From Lachnospiraceae bacterium UBA4711 (lineage in GTDB: Bacteria; Bacillota; Clostridia; Lachnospirales; Lachnospiraceae), in NCBI GenBank assembly GCA_002404515.1, contig DHJV01000168.1, positions 1-62,264 of the forward strand: DNA of 62,264 bases. The letters run 5' to 3'. This document shows, piece after piece, positions 1 through 8,961 of this stretch. The position numbers and the translations under genes are program-made. Position 1 is the first letter of the stretch, and each line of letters starts with the position of its first letter. The notes beneath the pieces were generated by a model. The model saw only the letters and a list, made by a program, of their open reading frames with translations, made no database searches and was not told the DNA's origin.

Positions 1-1127
1 GCATCCTCACCGGTGAGTGCCGCAAGTGCAGAGCTGTCTGCCTGCACGGCAACTACCTTGTCCGCCAGGTCGGATAACTGTGTGATACCGGAATCCTTAC
101 GCACAACGACTACCTGCGAATTATCGACATATGGCGTCGTCCATGTGTAATCATCTTCTCTTCCATTCATCGTAAATCCGTTCCAGATACAGCTGATCGA
201 ACCGGAATTCAATTCCATATCCTTCGAGTTCCACTCGATTGGCTGCTTCTTTAAGATCCAGCCGTTCCGGTCACATACTTCCTGTGCCAGATCCAGATCA
301 AATCCGACGTATTCGCCATCATCGTCCTTGTAGCCATATGGCGGAAACTCCGCATCGAACCCGACAATAAATGTATTGTCATCAGCGGTTGTCTCTTCCT
401 GCACTTCATCGTCTGCAGTCAGACAGATGGATTCTTCCAGTCCCCATTTCTCCGCGATCTCCTCAAATGTACCATCGGCAAGCATGTCGAGCAGCGTTGC
501 CTGTACCTGATCGCGAAGCTCGGTATTTCCAAGCTTGAATCCAACTCCATATTCCTCGGAGGACAGACGATCCTCCAGCATTACGAACTTATCCCCGCGG
601 GATGCGATCTCATAATTTGCCACGCCGATATCCATACAGATCGCATCTACGGCACCGGACTCCAGATTCATAAATGCGCTGTTGTAATCACCTACCTGCT
701 GCAAGTCCCTGAACGTTGCGCAGAGTGCTTTATTCTCCTCGCTTGCATCCTCACCGGTGAGTGCCGCGAGTGCAGAGCTGTCTGCCTGCACAGCAACTAC
801 TTTGTCCGCCAGATCGGACAGCTGTGTGATGCCGGAATCCTTACGCACAACAACCACCTGTGAATTATCCACATATGGCTTTGTCCACGTATAGTCATCC
901 TCTCTGCCGTTCATCGTGAATCCGTTCCAGATACAGCTGATCGAACCGGAATTCAATTCCATATCCTTCGAGTTCCACTCGATTGGCTGTTTCTTTAAAG
1001 TCCAGCCATTCCGGTCACACACCTCCTGCGCCAGATCCAGATCGAATCCGACATATTCGCCGTTATCGTCCTTGTAGCCATATGGCGGGAATTCTGCATC
1101 GAAGCCAACGACAAATTCTTTGTCATC
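1..1127 (-). repeat. Direct repeat of the binding-protein domain (period 744 bp)
   Basis: Bases 1-383 match bases 745-1127 with an offset of exactly 744 bp (248 codons). Differences are mostly synonymous, while the encoded residues are about 97 percent identical. This fits an in-frame duplication held together by selection or gene conversion. The left copy is cut by the window edge. Confidence 0.9.
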
Positions 1128-1232
1128 CTCTCCGTCTGCCGCCCGCGCTGGCGTCTGCACCGATATGAGCGGTCCAAGCAGCAACGCCATCATCAGAATT
1201 GCGGTCACAAGCCGTTTCCATTTTGCGTTCAT
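1..1232 (-). CDS. Amino-acid ABC transporter binding protein with tandem duplicated binding domains (3' end beyond window)
   Basis: About 410 residues are visible; the rest lies beyond base 1. The start at 1232 follows an AGGAGAGG ribosome binding site. A signal peptide (MNAKWKRLV, then a hydrophobic run ending near PARAAD) leads into a periplasmic binding domain of the HisJ/GlnH type that opens with VGFDAEFPPYGYKDD. A second copy of the same domain begins near residue 284. Over the roughly 124 residues visible in both copies I count only about four differences. Binding proteins of this family with two domains are often fused to their permease, as in lactococcal GlnPQ, so a membrane domain may follow outside the window. 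The substrate is probably a polar amino acid; this is inferred from family only. It lies 25 bases downstream of the M6 protease gene and may share its transcript. Confidence 0.85.
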   Translation of the reverse strand, partial: MNAKWKRLVTAILMMALLLGPLISVQTPARAADGEDDKEFVVGFDAEFPPYGYKDDNGEYVGFDLDLAQEVCDRNGWTLKKQPIEWNSKDMELNSGSISCIWNGFTMNGREDDYTWTKPYVDNSQVVVVRKDSGITQLSDLADKVVAVQADSSALAALTGEDASEENKALCATFRDLQQVGDYNSAFMNLESGAVDAICMDIGVANYEIASRGDKFVMLEDRLSSEEYGVGFKLGNTELRDQVQATLLDMLADGTFEEIAEKWGLEESICLTADDEVQEETTADDNTFIVGFDAEFPPYGYKDDDGEYVGFDLDLAQEVCDRNGWILKKQPIEWNSKDMELNSGSISCIWNGFTMNGREDDYTWTTPYVDNSQVVVVRKDSGITQLSDLADKVVAVQADSSALAALTGED

Positions 1233-1257
1233 AATTTCTTCCTCTCCTGTTTGTATT

Positions 1258-4200
1258 TTAATATGCAGAGATATACGACCGTGCTGTACTGCCCGGAGCT
1301 GCCTGCCCCTTCGGCACAAGCCGGATTTCTATCCCTTCCAATCGTTTTGCATAGCCAGCCGTTCCTGCCGGTGCGCCATTCTTCGCCCAGCCAAGCCAGC
1401 CAAAACTCTGCGCATGCACACGATAGTATACATCATAATGCTGTTGCATGTCTCCTGTCAATGAAATACAGATAGCTTCGAGTCTTTTTGCCTGTCCGGA
1501 TGTTCCACTCATCGTTCCATTTCTGCGCCATGCAGATGGATTGTTCGTCGGTTCCTGCCAGCCGTAGCTCTGCACGTGGGTTGTATAACAGATGCCGCCG
1601 GAATACGGTGCATTTGTCAGTTTGATCTCAATTCCTTCGAGACGTTTCGCCTGTCCGGATGTTCCGCTCATCTGCCCGTTGTATTTCCAGCCCTGCCAGC
1701 CATAGCTCTGCACGTGGGTACGATATGTAACATTCGGACTGTCCGCACCCGCAATCTGCGGATTCACGTTCGATGTATTCTTAGCATTTACAACCGGCGA
1801 GGTTCCTGCCTTCGCATAATAGCCTAGCGGATATGCAGATATGATATTTTCCATCTTTGCATTGAAGGTTTGTCCGCGTTTTACAACGACGATCTGGATA
1901 CCCTCCAGACGCTTTGCGTAGCCTGCGGTTCCAGCCGGTGCGCCATTCTTCGCCCAGCCAAGCCAGCCGTAGCTCTGCGCGTGCACGCGGTAATAGACAT
2001 CGTATTTATCCTTGTCAGCTCCTGTCAGCTGGATCTTGATTGCTTCCAGCCGTTTTGCTTCACCCTGCGTGCCGTTCATGTCGCCGTTCGCAGACCAAGG
2101 CAGCCAGCCATAGCTCTGGCAATGTGTCGTGTACTGGATTCCAAGACCGGAATTGCCAGACACTTTGATCTCAATTCCTTCCAGTCGCTTCGCCAGTCCA
2201 CTTGTTCCGGACATCGTGCCATTCTGCCGCCATGTACTCTCCCAGCCGAAGGTCTGGATGTGCGTGCGATAGGAAACCGTCACATCCGGTGTTACAACCG
2301 GCGTTGGTGTCGGAGTTGGAGTTGGAGTCGGCGTCGGGGTTGGCGTCGGGGTTGGCGTCGGCGTTGGTGTCTCCGTCGTTGTGGCAGCCGCTTCCGTCGT
2401 GGTCGTTGTCTCGCCACCCGTTCCCGGGTTCGGATCTGGATCTGTGCCCGGATCCGGTGTTGGTTCCGGTGCCGGTGTGACTGTAACGGTCTTCGCCTTC
2501 ACAATCAATCTGGAATCCGACTGTCTCCGGTATGCCACATACAGATTTCCATTTTCTGTGCAGATTGTCTGCGAACCAGAATAGGAATCCAGCGACACGC
2601 CCTCCTGTGCGAACTGATTCGTCGTCACATCATAGCGGTACAGATTTGTATTCTCATTTTTTGATGCCAGCATAAACAGAGTTCCCTGCTTGCAGGCAGC
2701 CGCCATATCGGAGATATTCGCATCTTCCATCTTGGATGTCGTCCACGTGGTCTTGTCATATCGCTGCACCATAATTCCGTTTTGATTCGTGATAATATAC
2801 AGATTCGTGCCATCGGTCGCTGTCACATATGTACTGCCAACTGCATCAGCATCGCCGATCTCTGTGTAAGAACCCGGTGTATCCAGACGGAAGGTATGAA
2901 TCCGGTTTCCGTTTGAATTTCTGACTGACGCGTACATCGTCGTGCCTGCCGGGGTAAGCTGTGGCTGTCCAAGGTAATCGCCAGAAGTGTAATAACTGCC
3001 ACAATCGGTCTGGGTGGACAATCCACCTGCAATATATTTCTTCAGATACGCGGTTTTATCGCCGTAAAGATATGCTACATAGACACCATCCGCACCCGCT
3101 TTCATATCAAAGGAATAGCTGCTTGTCGCAATTATCTGCTGTTGTGCAATGCCGTTACATGCATAGTTCAGCTTACGTACACCGATTCCCGCATCTCCCT
3201 GATATGCATAGTAAATTGCGCCACCATATCCGCATACCCGGATGCTGTTCACATAGCTGTCCGTCAGTGTTTCTGCAAATTTCTTCGTCCATGTCTGATT
3301 CTGATAACAGTATAAAGACAGCGCATTGTCCTTTTTTGTATAAGTAAGCACATATGGCACACCGTCTGCCGTCGTCATTGCAATCTGGCTCCACGCATCC
3401 GACGCCGCATCCGGGAATTCCGTATTCGTCCAAAGCTCCGAGGTTTCCACCTTCGGAAAATCTACTTTAAGCGTGATCTGGCTGCCCTCTGCGCTTCCAA
3501 CCTCACTGATCACGATTCCGGAATTGGTTCCATCCGAGAACGTCAATGCGCCATCGCTAAGTCCTGCCGAAAGGTCTGATTTTCCGATTGTTGTCCGACC
3601 GGATTCCTTCGACAAAAATGCAGTTGCAATACTCTCGTTATACGCAATATAATCCTTGTCCCCGGGTTGTGGCCGGAACACATAGACGCCCGTGCCGCCA
3701 TGCATATTGCTCAGATCATCCACAGATGGATTGATTCGGTAGACGATCACACCGGAGCCGCCAATCGCACGATCATAGGAATCCATCTCAATTGCTCCCG
3801 GCTTCTTCCGAAACTCTACAACGAAAAATTCACTCTCATTGAGTGGTGATTTCAAGATATATGCCTGACGCCCCGTGTTCTTGTCCTGTGTATCCAGTGT
3901 CAGCGTCTGCGCCGTTGTGATCGTATCGAGGCTCAGCCATTTGCCAAACCGCATACGCATATAAGCAAGCGGATATGACGGTGTACTCGTCACACCACCC
4001 ATGATATCCCAGGTTCCAACCGGCACTGTACCGTCGTTCGTATACAGATCCGGGAAATTAAACGTATGCAGGAATTCATGCACAAGCACGCCGCTCCCCT
4101 GCGCATTTATATCTGTCGACGAAGAACCGAAAATAACCTTCGTGTTGATCATATTGTAATCACGCACTTCCAGATTCTGATATTTCAGATTGCCGCCGTA

Positions 4201-4728
4201 AGTCTGGTGATGTGAGACAAGCGAGTTCGTAGAGCTTGCCGTGCCATCCTGTGCACGCAGAATCACCGTCACGTTGTCGATCACACCAGCCTCGTTGTAG
4301 TCTAATTTTCCTGTCACGGACTTGAGCTTCTTCATCACTTCAGGAAGAATCGTCTCATCCATATTTCCGCTGTTCAGCACGGTCTGCTCCGTCATCGACA
4401 GCTTCACCGGAACAATCTTCGTCCCATCGTACTGCGGAAAATAATTTTTCAACCGTAGATTTCCATAGGAAATGTGGTTCAGATACTTTGTAAATGTACA
4501 CGTATCCGTACCATCGTAGAGATCCATAAGTGCTTTCGTATTCTGTTCAAAATACGCCGGTCCGTCCGTATCTCCCTCAAAATACGCACAGACGATTACA
4601 TTTGCAAAATTCTCCGACCCTGCAGCGTAAACCTTCTCCGTTCTCCCACTCACGCTCCAGTTCGAAATCAGCAAAATCCCCGCCAGCAAGATCGCCAGAA
4701 TCCGTCTCCTGCATCGTTTGTATGGCAT
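1258..4728 (-). CDS. Secreted M6-family metalloprotease with six ChW repeats
   Basis: A 1156-residue exported protein. Residues 1-35 form a signal peptide (arginine-rich start, hydrophobic core, VYAAG). The M6 (immune inhibitor A-like) catalytic domain carries the zinc motif HEFLH at 217-221, followed by NFPD and the downstream GTWDIMGG segment typical of the family. A middle region of about 300 residues looks like beta-propeller repeats. Then come a Thr-rich stretch and a Pro-Thr repeat linker, then six clostridial hydrophobic ChW repeats (core QSYGW...AKRLEGI) arranged as two sets of three. ChW repeats occur on secreted and surface proteins of clostridia and are thought to mediate attachment. 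The start follows GGGAGGT. The same repeat architecture ends the GH5 cellulase at 39667-41655, so both enzymes probably occupy the same surface niche. Confidence 0.9.
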   Translation of the reverse strand: MPYKRCRRRILAILLAGILLISNWSVSGRTEKVYAAGSENFANVIVCAYFEGDTDGPAYFEQNTKALMDLYDGTDTCTFTKYLNHISYGNLRLKNYFPQYDGTKIVPVKLSMTEQTVLNSGNMDETILPEVMKKLKSVTGKLDYNEAGVIDNVTVILRAQDGTASSTNSLVSHHQTYGGNLKYQNLEVRDYNMINTKVIFGSSSTDINAQGSGVLVHEFLHTFNFPDLYTNDGTVPVGTWDIMGGVTSTPSYPLAYMRMRFGKWLSLDTITTAQTLTLDTQDKNTGRQAYILKSPLNESEFFVVEFRKKPGAIEMDSYDRAIGGSGVIVYRINPSVDDLSNMHGGTGVYVFRPQPGDKDYIAYNESIATAFLSKESGRTTIGKSDLSAGLSDGALTFSDGTNSGIVISEVGSAEGSQITLKVDFPKVETSELWTNTEFPDAASDAWSQIAMTTADGVPYVLTYTKKDNALSLYCYQNQTWTKKFAETLTDSYVNSIRVCGYGGAIYYAYQGDAGIGVRKLNYACNGIAQQQIIATSSYSFDMKAGADGVYVAYLYGDKTAYLKKYIAGGLSTQTDCGSYYTSGDYLGQPQLTPAGTTMYASVRNSNGNRIHTFRLDTPGSYTEIGDADAVGSTYVTATDGTNLYIITNQNGIMVQRYDKTTWTTSKMEDANISDMAAACKQGTLFMLASKNENTNLYRYDVTTNQFAQEGVSLDSYSGSQTICTENGNLYVAYRRQSDSRLIVKAKTVTVTPAPEPTPDPGTDPDPNPGTGGETTTTTEAAATTTETPTPTPTPTPTPTPTPTPTPTPTPVVTPDVTVSYRTHIQTFGWESTWRQNGTMSGTSGLAKRLEGIEIKVSGNSGLGIQYTTHCQSYGWLPWSANGDMNGTQGEAKRLEAIKIQLTGADKDKYDVYYRVHAQSYGWLGWAKNGAPAGTAGYAKRLEGIQIVVVKRGQTFNAKMENIISAYPLGYYAKAGTSPVVNAKNTSNVNPQIAGADSPNVTYRTHVQSYGWQGWKYNGQMSGTSGQAKRLEGIEIKLTNAPYSGGICYTTHVQSYGWQEPTNNPSAWRRNGTMSGTSGQAKRLEAICISLTGDMQQHYDVYYRVHAQSFGWLGWAKNGAPAGTAGYAKRLEGIEIRLVPKGQAAPGSTARSYISAY
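2286..2395 (-). repeat. Pro-Thr codon microsatellite linker
   Basis: The M6 protease gene contains about a dozen consecutive Pro-Thr dipeptide units, made of a repeated hexanucleotide (GTTGGC/GTCGGA-type on the + strand). Slippage by whole units would keep the reading frame and change only linker length. Confidence 0.75.
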
Positions 4729-4759
4729 ATGTGTACCTCCCGTTTTTTGTCATAGCTTC

Positions 4760-4788
4760 ATTATATGGGATGGTGCCGAAAATAACAA
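4760..4788 (-). promoter_or_regulatory. Promoter of the M6 protease gene
   Basis: On the minus strand TTGTTA is followed after 17 bases by a perfect TATAAT. It lies about 30 bases upstream of the M6 start codon. Confidence 0.6.
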
Positions 4789-4824
4789 TTAAAAATAGAA
4801 AAACCGGGGGAGGATTTATCTTTA

Positions 4825-5577
4825 TTATCGTTCCTCGCTGCCAGCATCCGTATCCTCTTCAGCTTTCACTGAGCCTGTATCTGTGTTCTCTTCGATGTCA
4901 TGTAAGAGTACGCTCTCATCATGCGCATTTGGATCTTCCTCCGGAAGATAAGGCTTGAAGCATTTGAGCATAATATACGCCCAGAGATATCCAACCGCAC
5001 CGAATCCGATCACCACATACACGATGATCGAAATAATGATATCGTAATAAAAACACCATGCAATCACCAGATAAGTAAGCAGCATCAAAAGCGTCATAGG
5101 AAAGTTTTTGATGCTCAGCAAAAATGCATTTCGAAGCTGTACCTTCCACGAATTATCAAATTTCGCCTGCAGAGCAAACGTATAGATAAACGTCATGACT
5201 GCCAGCGTAAGAAGCACCACGCTCACAAACAAAAACGGCTTCGCAATTGCATTTCCGGTTGCTTTCCACTGCGTCATCCAGAACCAGATATCCACTGACA
5301 GGATGAAAAATGCGACCAAAAAGAGCATCCACATACCCGTCGCCTGCTTGAAGTTCTGCTTAAAGCTCCGTGTATAAAACTTCCAGATATATCCGTCATC
5401 ACCGGAAATTCCTTTCATCGCTGTATAATATAACGAAGTAAATGCTGCGCCAATCGTGATGATTGGGACGCACGAAAGCACAAACAGAATGGAAAGCAGC
5501 ATCGCATCACCCATTCTGCTCAGCATCCTTATAAATATGTTGTCATAGTTCATTCCTGATTCGCCGTTATCTGCCAT
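4825..5577 (-). CDS. DUF624 (YesL-like) membrane protein
   Basis: A 250-residue integral membrane protein. The N-terminal segment (NIFIRMLSRMGDAMLLSILFVLSCVPIITIGAAF) and the following TSLYYTAMK and FKQNFKQAT motifs are characteristic of DUF624/YesL proteins. Five or so hydrophobic helices are visible, and the acidic tail (about the last 35 residues) is rich in Glu and Asp. YesL-type proteins often accompany carbohydrate uptake or degradation genes, but their biochemical role is not established. The start is set by an AGGAG site nine bases upstream. The M6 gene downstream has its own promoter, so the two are probably separate units. Confidence 0.8.
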   Translation of the reverse strand: MADNGESGMNYDNIFIRMLSRMGDAMLLSILFVLSCVPIITIGAAFTSLYYTAMKGISGDDGYIWKFYTRSFKQNFKQATGMWMLFLVAFFILSVDIWFWMTQWKATGNAIAKPFLFVSVVLLTLAVMTFIYTFALQAKFDNSWKVQLRNAFLLSIKNFPMTLLMLLTYLVIAWCFYYDIIISIIVYVVIGFGAVGYLWAYIMLKCFKPYLPEEDPNAHDESVLLHDIEENTDTGSVKAEEDTDAGSEER

Positions 5578-5678
5578 AATTCCATCTCCTGTTTTAAAAT
5601 TCTTGTCGGTTTTTCTTTTTCACACGTTCTTCCGCCCAGCCATCCGTATCTTCACGTAAAAACTGCACATAATAGTTT

Positions 5679-5707
5679 ATGATACCATCTTCGATATTTA
5701 TTTTCAA
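5679..5707 (-). promoter_or_regulatory. Promoter of the DUF624 gene
   Basis: The minus strand shows TTGAAA, 17 bases, then TATCAT, about 100 bases upstream of the DUF624 start. It is back to back with the lysA promoter. Confidence 0.5.
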
Positions 5708-5737
5708 TTAGATATAAGGTTTTTTACGCCATTTTAC

Positions 5738-5766
5738 TTGACAAAACTGTGTTTTGCTTCTAGATT
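5738..5766 (+). promoter_or_regulatory. lysA promoter
   Basis: A perfect TTGACA at 5738-5743 is followed by 17 bases and TAGATT at 5761-5766. The predicted leader is only about 25 bases, which leaves no room for a lysine riboswitch. Confidence 0.6.
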
Positions 5767-5797
5767 ATAGAAAGTACCGAAGTTTAGGAGGAAGAAT

Positions 5798-7054
5798 ATG
5801 AAAACACCATTCGTAACAAAAGAGCAAATCGAAGAAATCGTAAAGACATACCCTACCCCTTTCCACATCTACGACGAGAAGGGAATCCGTGAAAATGCAA
5901 GAAAATTAAAGCAGGCATTTGCATGGAACAAGGGCTATAAAGAATATTTCGCAGTCAAGGCAACGCCAAACCCAACCATCCTGAGAATCCTGAAGGAAGA
6001 GGGCTGCGGCACTGACTGTTCTTCTTATACAGAACTTCTGATGTCTGAAAGAGTCGGCATCACAGGATCCGATATCATGTTCTCATCCAACGACACACCA
6101 GCTGAGGAGTTCGTCCTTGCAAGGAAGCTCGGTGCGAACATCAACTTAGACGATTACACACATGTGCAGTTCCTGAAGGATACATGTGGCGTTCCGGAAA
6201 CAGTATTCTGCCGTTACAATCCGGGCGGAACATTCTCCATTTCCACAACTATCATGGACAACCCCGGGGATGCCAAATATGGCATGACGAAGGAGCAGTT
6301 GTTCAAAGCATATACCGAACTGCGTGACGCAGGTGCCAAGAAGTTCGGACTGCATTCTTTCCTTGCAAGTAACACGGTCACAAACGACTACTATCCAACT
6401 CTTGCAAAGATTCTCTTTGAGGTAGCTGTTGAATTGAAAGAAAAGACCGGTATCGAGCTTTCCTACATCAACCTGTCCGGTGGTGTAGGTATCCCTTACA
6501 CACCGGATAAGGAAGGAAATGATATCCTGAAGATCGGCGAAGGCGTGCACAAGGTATTTGATGAGGTGCTTGTTCCTGCCGGACTTGGCGATATCAGCCT
6601 GTTCACAGAGCTCGGCCGTTTCATGCTTGCTCCTTACGGACATCTTGTTACAAAGGCGATCCACGAGAAGCACATCTACAAGGAGTACATCGGTGTCGAT
6701 GCCTGTGCCGTCAACCTGATGCGTCCGGCTATGTATGGCGCATACCATCATATCACAGTCCTCGGCAAAGAGAACGAGCCTTGTGACCACACCTACGATG
6801 TAACCGGTTCCCTGTGTGAGAACAACGATAAGTTCGCAATCGACCGTAAGCTTCCAAAGATCGATATGGGTGATTATCTTGTTATCCATGACACGGGTGC
6901 TCACGGTTTCGCAATGGGTTACAACTACAATGGTAAACTCAAATCCGCAGAGCTGCTTCTGTGTGAGGACGGCAGCGTAAAGCAGATCCGCCGTGCCGAG
7001 ACACCGGAAGATTACTTTGCAACCTTAGATGGTTTCTGGGATGTAGAAGTGTAA
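5798..7054 (+). CDS. lysA: Diaminopimelate decarboxylase
   Basis: A 418-residue fold-type III PLP enzyme of the DAP/ornithine decarboxylase family. It converts meso-diaminopimelate to L-lysine plus CO2, the last step of lysine biosynthesis. The PLP lysine is K54 in YFAVKATPNPT. The glycine-rich phosphate-binding stretch (LSGGVGIPY), the ELGRFM segment and the DACAVNLMRP region are in family order. The length is normal. The AGGAGG site sits 8 bases before the ATG. It is a single-gene unit with a clear promoter and a terminator. It belongs to a LysA-like branch that also includes carboxynorspermidine decarboxylases, but the complete family pattern favours LysA. Confidence 0.85.
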   Translation: MKTPFVTKEQIEEIVKTYPTPFHIYDEKGIRENARKLKQAFAWNKGYKEYFAVKATPNPTILRILKEEGCGTDCSSYTELLMSERVGITGSDIMFSSNDTPAEEFVLARKLGANINLDDYTHVQFLKDTCGVPETVFCRYNPGGTFSISTTIMDNPGDAKYGMTKEQLFKAYTELRDAGAKKFGLHSFLASNTVTNDYYPTLAKILFEVAVELKEKTGIELSYINLSGGVGIPYTPDKEGNDILKIGEGVHKVFDEVLVPAGLGDISLFTELGRFMLAPYGHLVTKAIHEKHIYKEYIGVDACAVNLMRPAMYGAYHHITVLGKENEPCDHTYDVTGSLCENNDKFAIDRKLPKIDMGDYLVIHDTGAHGFAMGYNYNGKLKSAELLLCEDGSVKQIRRAETPEDYFATLDGFWDVEV

Positions 7055-7059
7055 TAGAC

Positions 7060-7103
7060 AGAACCCCCACCGGCCGCAGATGGCATCGATGGGGGTTCTT
7101 TTT
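7060..7103 (+). terminator. Intrinsic terminator of lysA
   Basis: A 10-bp perfect stem (AGAACCCCCA at 7060-7069 with TGGGGGTTCT at 7090-7099) is followed by a run of T. Confidence 0.9.
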
Positions 7104-7128
7104 AAGGAAAGAGTTTTTATTTTGTGAC

Positions 7129-7995
7129 CTACTTTATATTTTCTATTCCATCGCCCTGATAAGCGACACGGAATCTGCCATAAGACACATACGTTTTAGC
7201 CTTATGTTCCGGATCAAGAGGATCCGTCACGGATATATACTTTGCATTCCCATCCAATATACTTTCAAACGCATGTACCGCATCTTCGATAATATCCGGG
7301 TAGAGAGAATTTCCAAACCCTCTGAAATCATGATGGGAATTATATAACAGCTCATAATTATCTTTCATAGAAAGCAGCCGTTCAAGCCCTGCCTTTGCTT
7401 CCCGAATCCGCTCTTTTTCCTGCCCGGGCTCCGGGTCTGCCAAATAATAATTACAATTGCAGGCATCTCCAAGCAACAGAGTCCCGGTCTTGTCGTCCAA
7501 AAAAACCATCTCACCAAATGTATGTCCCGGGCAGTGATACGCTGTCACCGTTCTGTCTCCAAGATCAAATGTCTGTCCATCCATAAGCGGAAGCTTCTCT
7601 GGTGTTTTCGGCCATGGCCGCACATCCTCATCCAAATTATAGTCATAATGTTTATTTGCACGATCAGCAATGATTCTTGCATAGTTTTTACGGAATTCCA
7701 CTGTTGGAAGCGCAGTACCACTATCCCAATCCATATCTGCCGGATGGATATAAACGGAATCAAAGAACCCGGCTCCTCCAATGTGGTCGCCATGGTTATG
7801 GGACGCCACAACATCATATGGCTTATCTGTTATCCTGTTCTCTATAACCCATCGAAGATCACCGATTCCTGTTCCACAGTCTATGACTAACGCCCGTGTA
7901 CTTCCAACAATCACAAACACGCTCACACAGTCAAATTCATCGATCTCATAAATTCCATCTGCAAACTCATAATATGGCAATTTTCTCGTCACCAT
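7129..7995 (-). CDS. MBL-fold metallo-hydrolase in sugar ABC operon
   Basis: A 288-residue metallo-beta-lactamase-fold protein. The metal-binding motif SHNHGDHIGG supplies H66, H68, D70 and H71. A later His lies in YHCPGHTFGE, an Asp in LLLGDA, and a final His in YNSHHDF. These residues build a binuclear metal site, so a hydrolase (thioester, lactone or phosphoester) is expected, but the substrate cannot be read from sequence. The start codon lies 3 bases after the stop of the sugar permease, so the two are translated from one mRNA. This suggests it acts on the imported sugar or a derivative. It is the last gene of the operon. Confidence 0.8.
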   Translation of the reverse strand: MVTRKLPYYEFADGIYEIDEFDCVSVFVIVGSTRALVIDCGTGIGDLRWVIENRITDKPYDVVASHNHGDHIGGAGFFDSVYIHPADMDWDSGTALPTVEFRKNYARIIADRANKHYDYNLDEDVRPWPKTPEKLPLMDGQTFDLGDRTVTAYHCPGHTFGEMVFLDDKTGTLLLGDACNCNYYLADPEPGQEKERIREAKAGLERLLSMKDNYELLYNSHHDFRGFGNSLYPDIIEDAVHAFESILDGNAKYISVTDPLDPEHKAKTYVSYGRFRVAYQGDGIENIK

Positions 7996-7998
7996 GTC

Positions 7999-8961
7999 TC
8001 ACGCCTTCTTTCTCTTCTGTCCTCCCTGGTAGCAGTCGATCGCTACTGCGAGAAGCAGGATAAGTCCCTTAATGACACTCTGGAAGTTGGAATTAACACC
8101 CATCAGCACAAGTCCGTTATCGAGGATACCAAGGATGATAACACCTACAACCGTACCACTGATTTTTCCTTCACCTCCGGCGATGCTGACACCGCCTAAG
8201 CAGGCTGCCGTCATACAGTCAAATGCATAAGAGCTTCCTGCGCCCGGCTGCGATGCGTTTGTTCTGGCAACCATGATGATTGCTGCGATGCTGGCTGCAA
8301 ATCCTGCAAAAGAATACACGAGTACAGTGAGTTTATTGACATTGATACCTGCAAGTCTGGCTGCTTCTTTGTTTCCGCCAAGTGCATAAATATTTCTGCC
8401 AAGGTATGTCTTGTTCATGACAATCCAGCCAAATACGATAAAGATAACAAACAGAATAACCGGAATCGGAATTGGCCCGATATATCCCTGTCCTACTGTC
8501 AAAAATGCTTTCGGCATACCCGTAATCGGATATCCGCCGGTAATCAGATATGCTACACCTTGCAAAACAAGCATCATAGCAAGTGTTACAATGATCGGTG
8601 CGATATGCAGTTTAATCGCAACGACACCATTGATTGCACCAAATGCAATACCCAGTGCGATACCGATAATCACTGCAACGGGAATCGGCAGCCCGACATT
8701 TACCATACAATAGCCCATAACCATACCGACAACCGCCATAATTCCTCCGACCGACAAATCCATGCCTCCGCCGATCATGACCATCGTAACTCCGATTACA
8801 ACGATGCCAAAAATAGATACCTGACGTAAAATATTAATCAAATTTGCTACAGACAAAAAGTTCGGTGCAATAATCGAAAAAATAACGATGACTGCCACCA
8901 GAAATACATATATACCAAATTTCTTATAAAAGGTTATAAATTTATTACTTGTTTTTTCCAT
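7999..8961 (-). CDS. Sugar ABC transporter permease (RbsC-like)
   Basis: A 320-residue inner-membrane permease of the BPD_transp_2 family used by ribose, xylose and galactose type importers. About ten hydrophobic helices are visible. The DLSVGG motif after helix 3 and the ATPase-coupling loop GGNKEAARLAGIN are characteristic. Its start overlaps the end of the ATPase gene by 17 bases, which points to translational coupling. It works with the ATPase at 8945-10453 and the binding lipoprotein at 10508-11467. The sugar is unknown. Confidence 0.9.
   Translation of the reverse strand: MEKTSNKFITFYKKFGIYVFLVAVIVIFSIIAPNFLSVANLINILRQVSIFGIVVIGVTMVMIGGGMDLSVGGIMAVVGMVMGYCMVNVGLPIPVAVIIGIALGIAFGAINGVVAIKLHIAPIIVTLAMMLVLQGVAYLITGGYPITGMPKAFLTVGQGYIGPIPIPVILFVIFIVFGWIVMNKTYLGRNIYALGGNKEAARLAGINVNKLTVLVYSFAGFAASIAAIIMVARTNASQPGAGSSYAFDCMTAACLGGVSIAGGEGKISGTVVGVIILGILDNGLVLMGVNSNFQSVIKGLILLLAVAIDCYQGGQKRKKA

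Noticed and set aside
2286..2395. CRISPR-like repeat
   Set aside because: The hexamer repeats have no spacers and encode the Pro-Thr linker of the protease.
1870..2664. 264-codon open frame on the plus strand
   Set aside because: It is antisense to the M6 protease repeats and linker, has no ribosome binding site, and its Arg/Trp/Cys-rich composition is an antisense artefact.
5707..5797. Lysine riboswitch upstream of lysA
   Set aside because: The leader is only about 25 bases after the predicted start site.
6146..6904. 252-codon open frame on the minus strand
   Set aside because: It lies within lysA in antisense and has no start signal or known domain.
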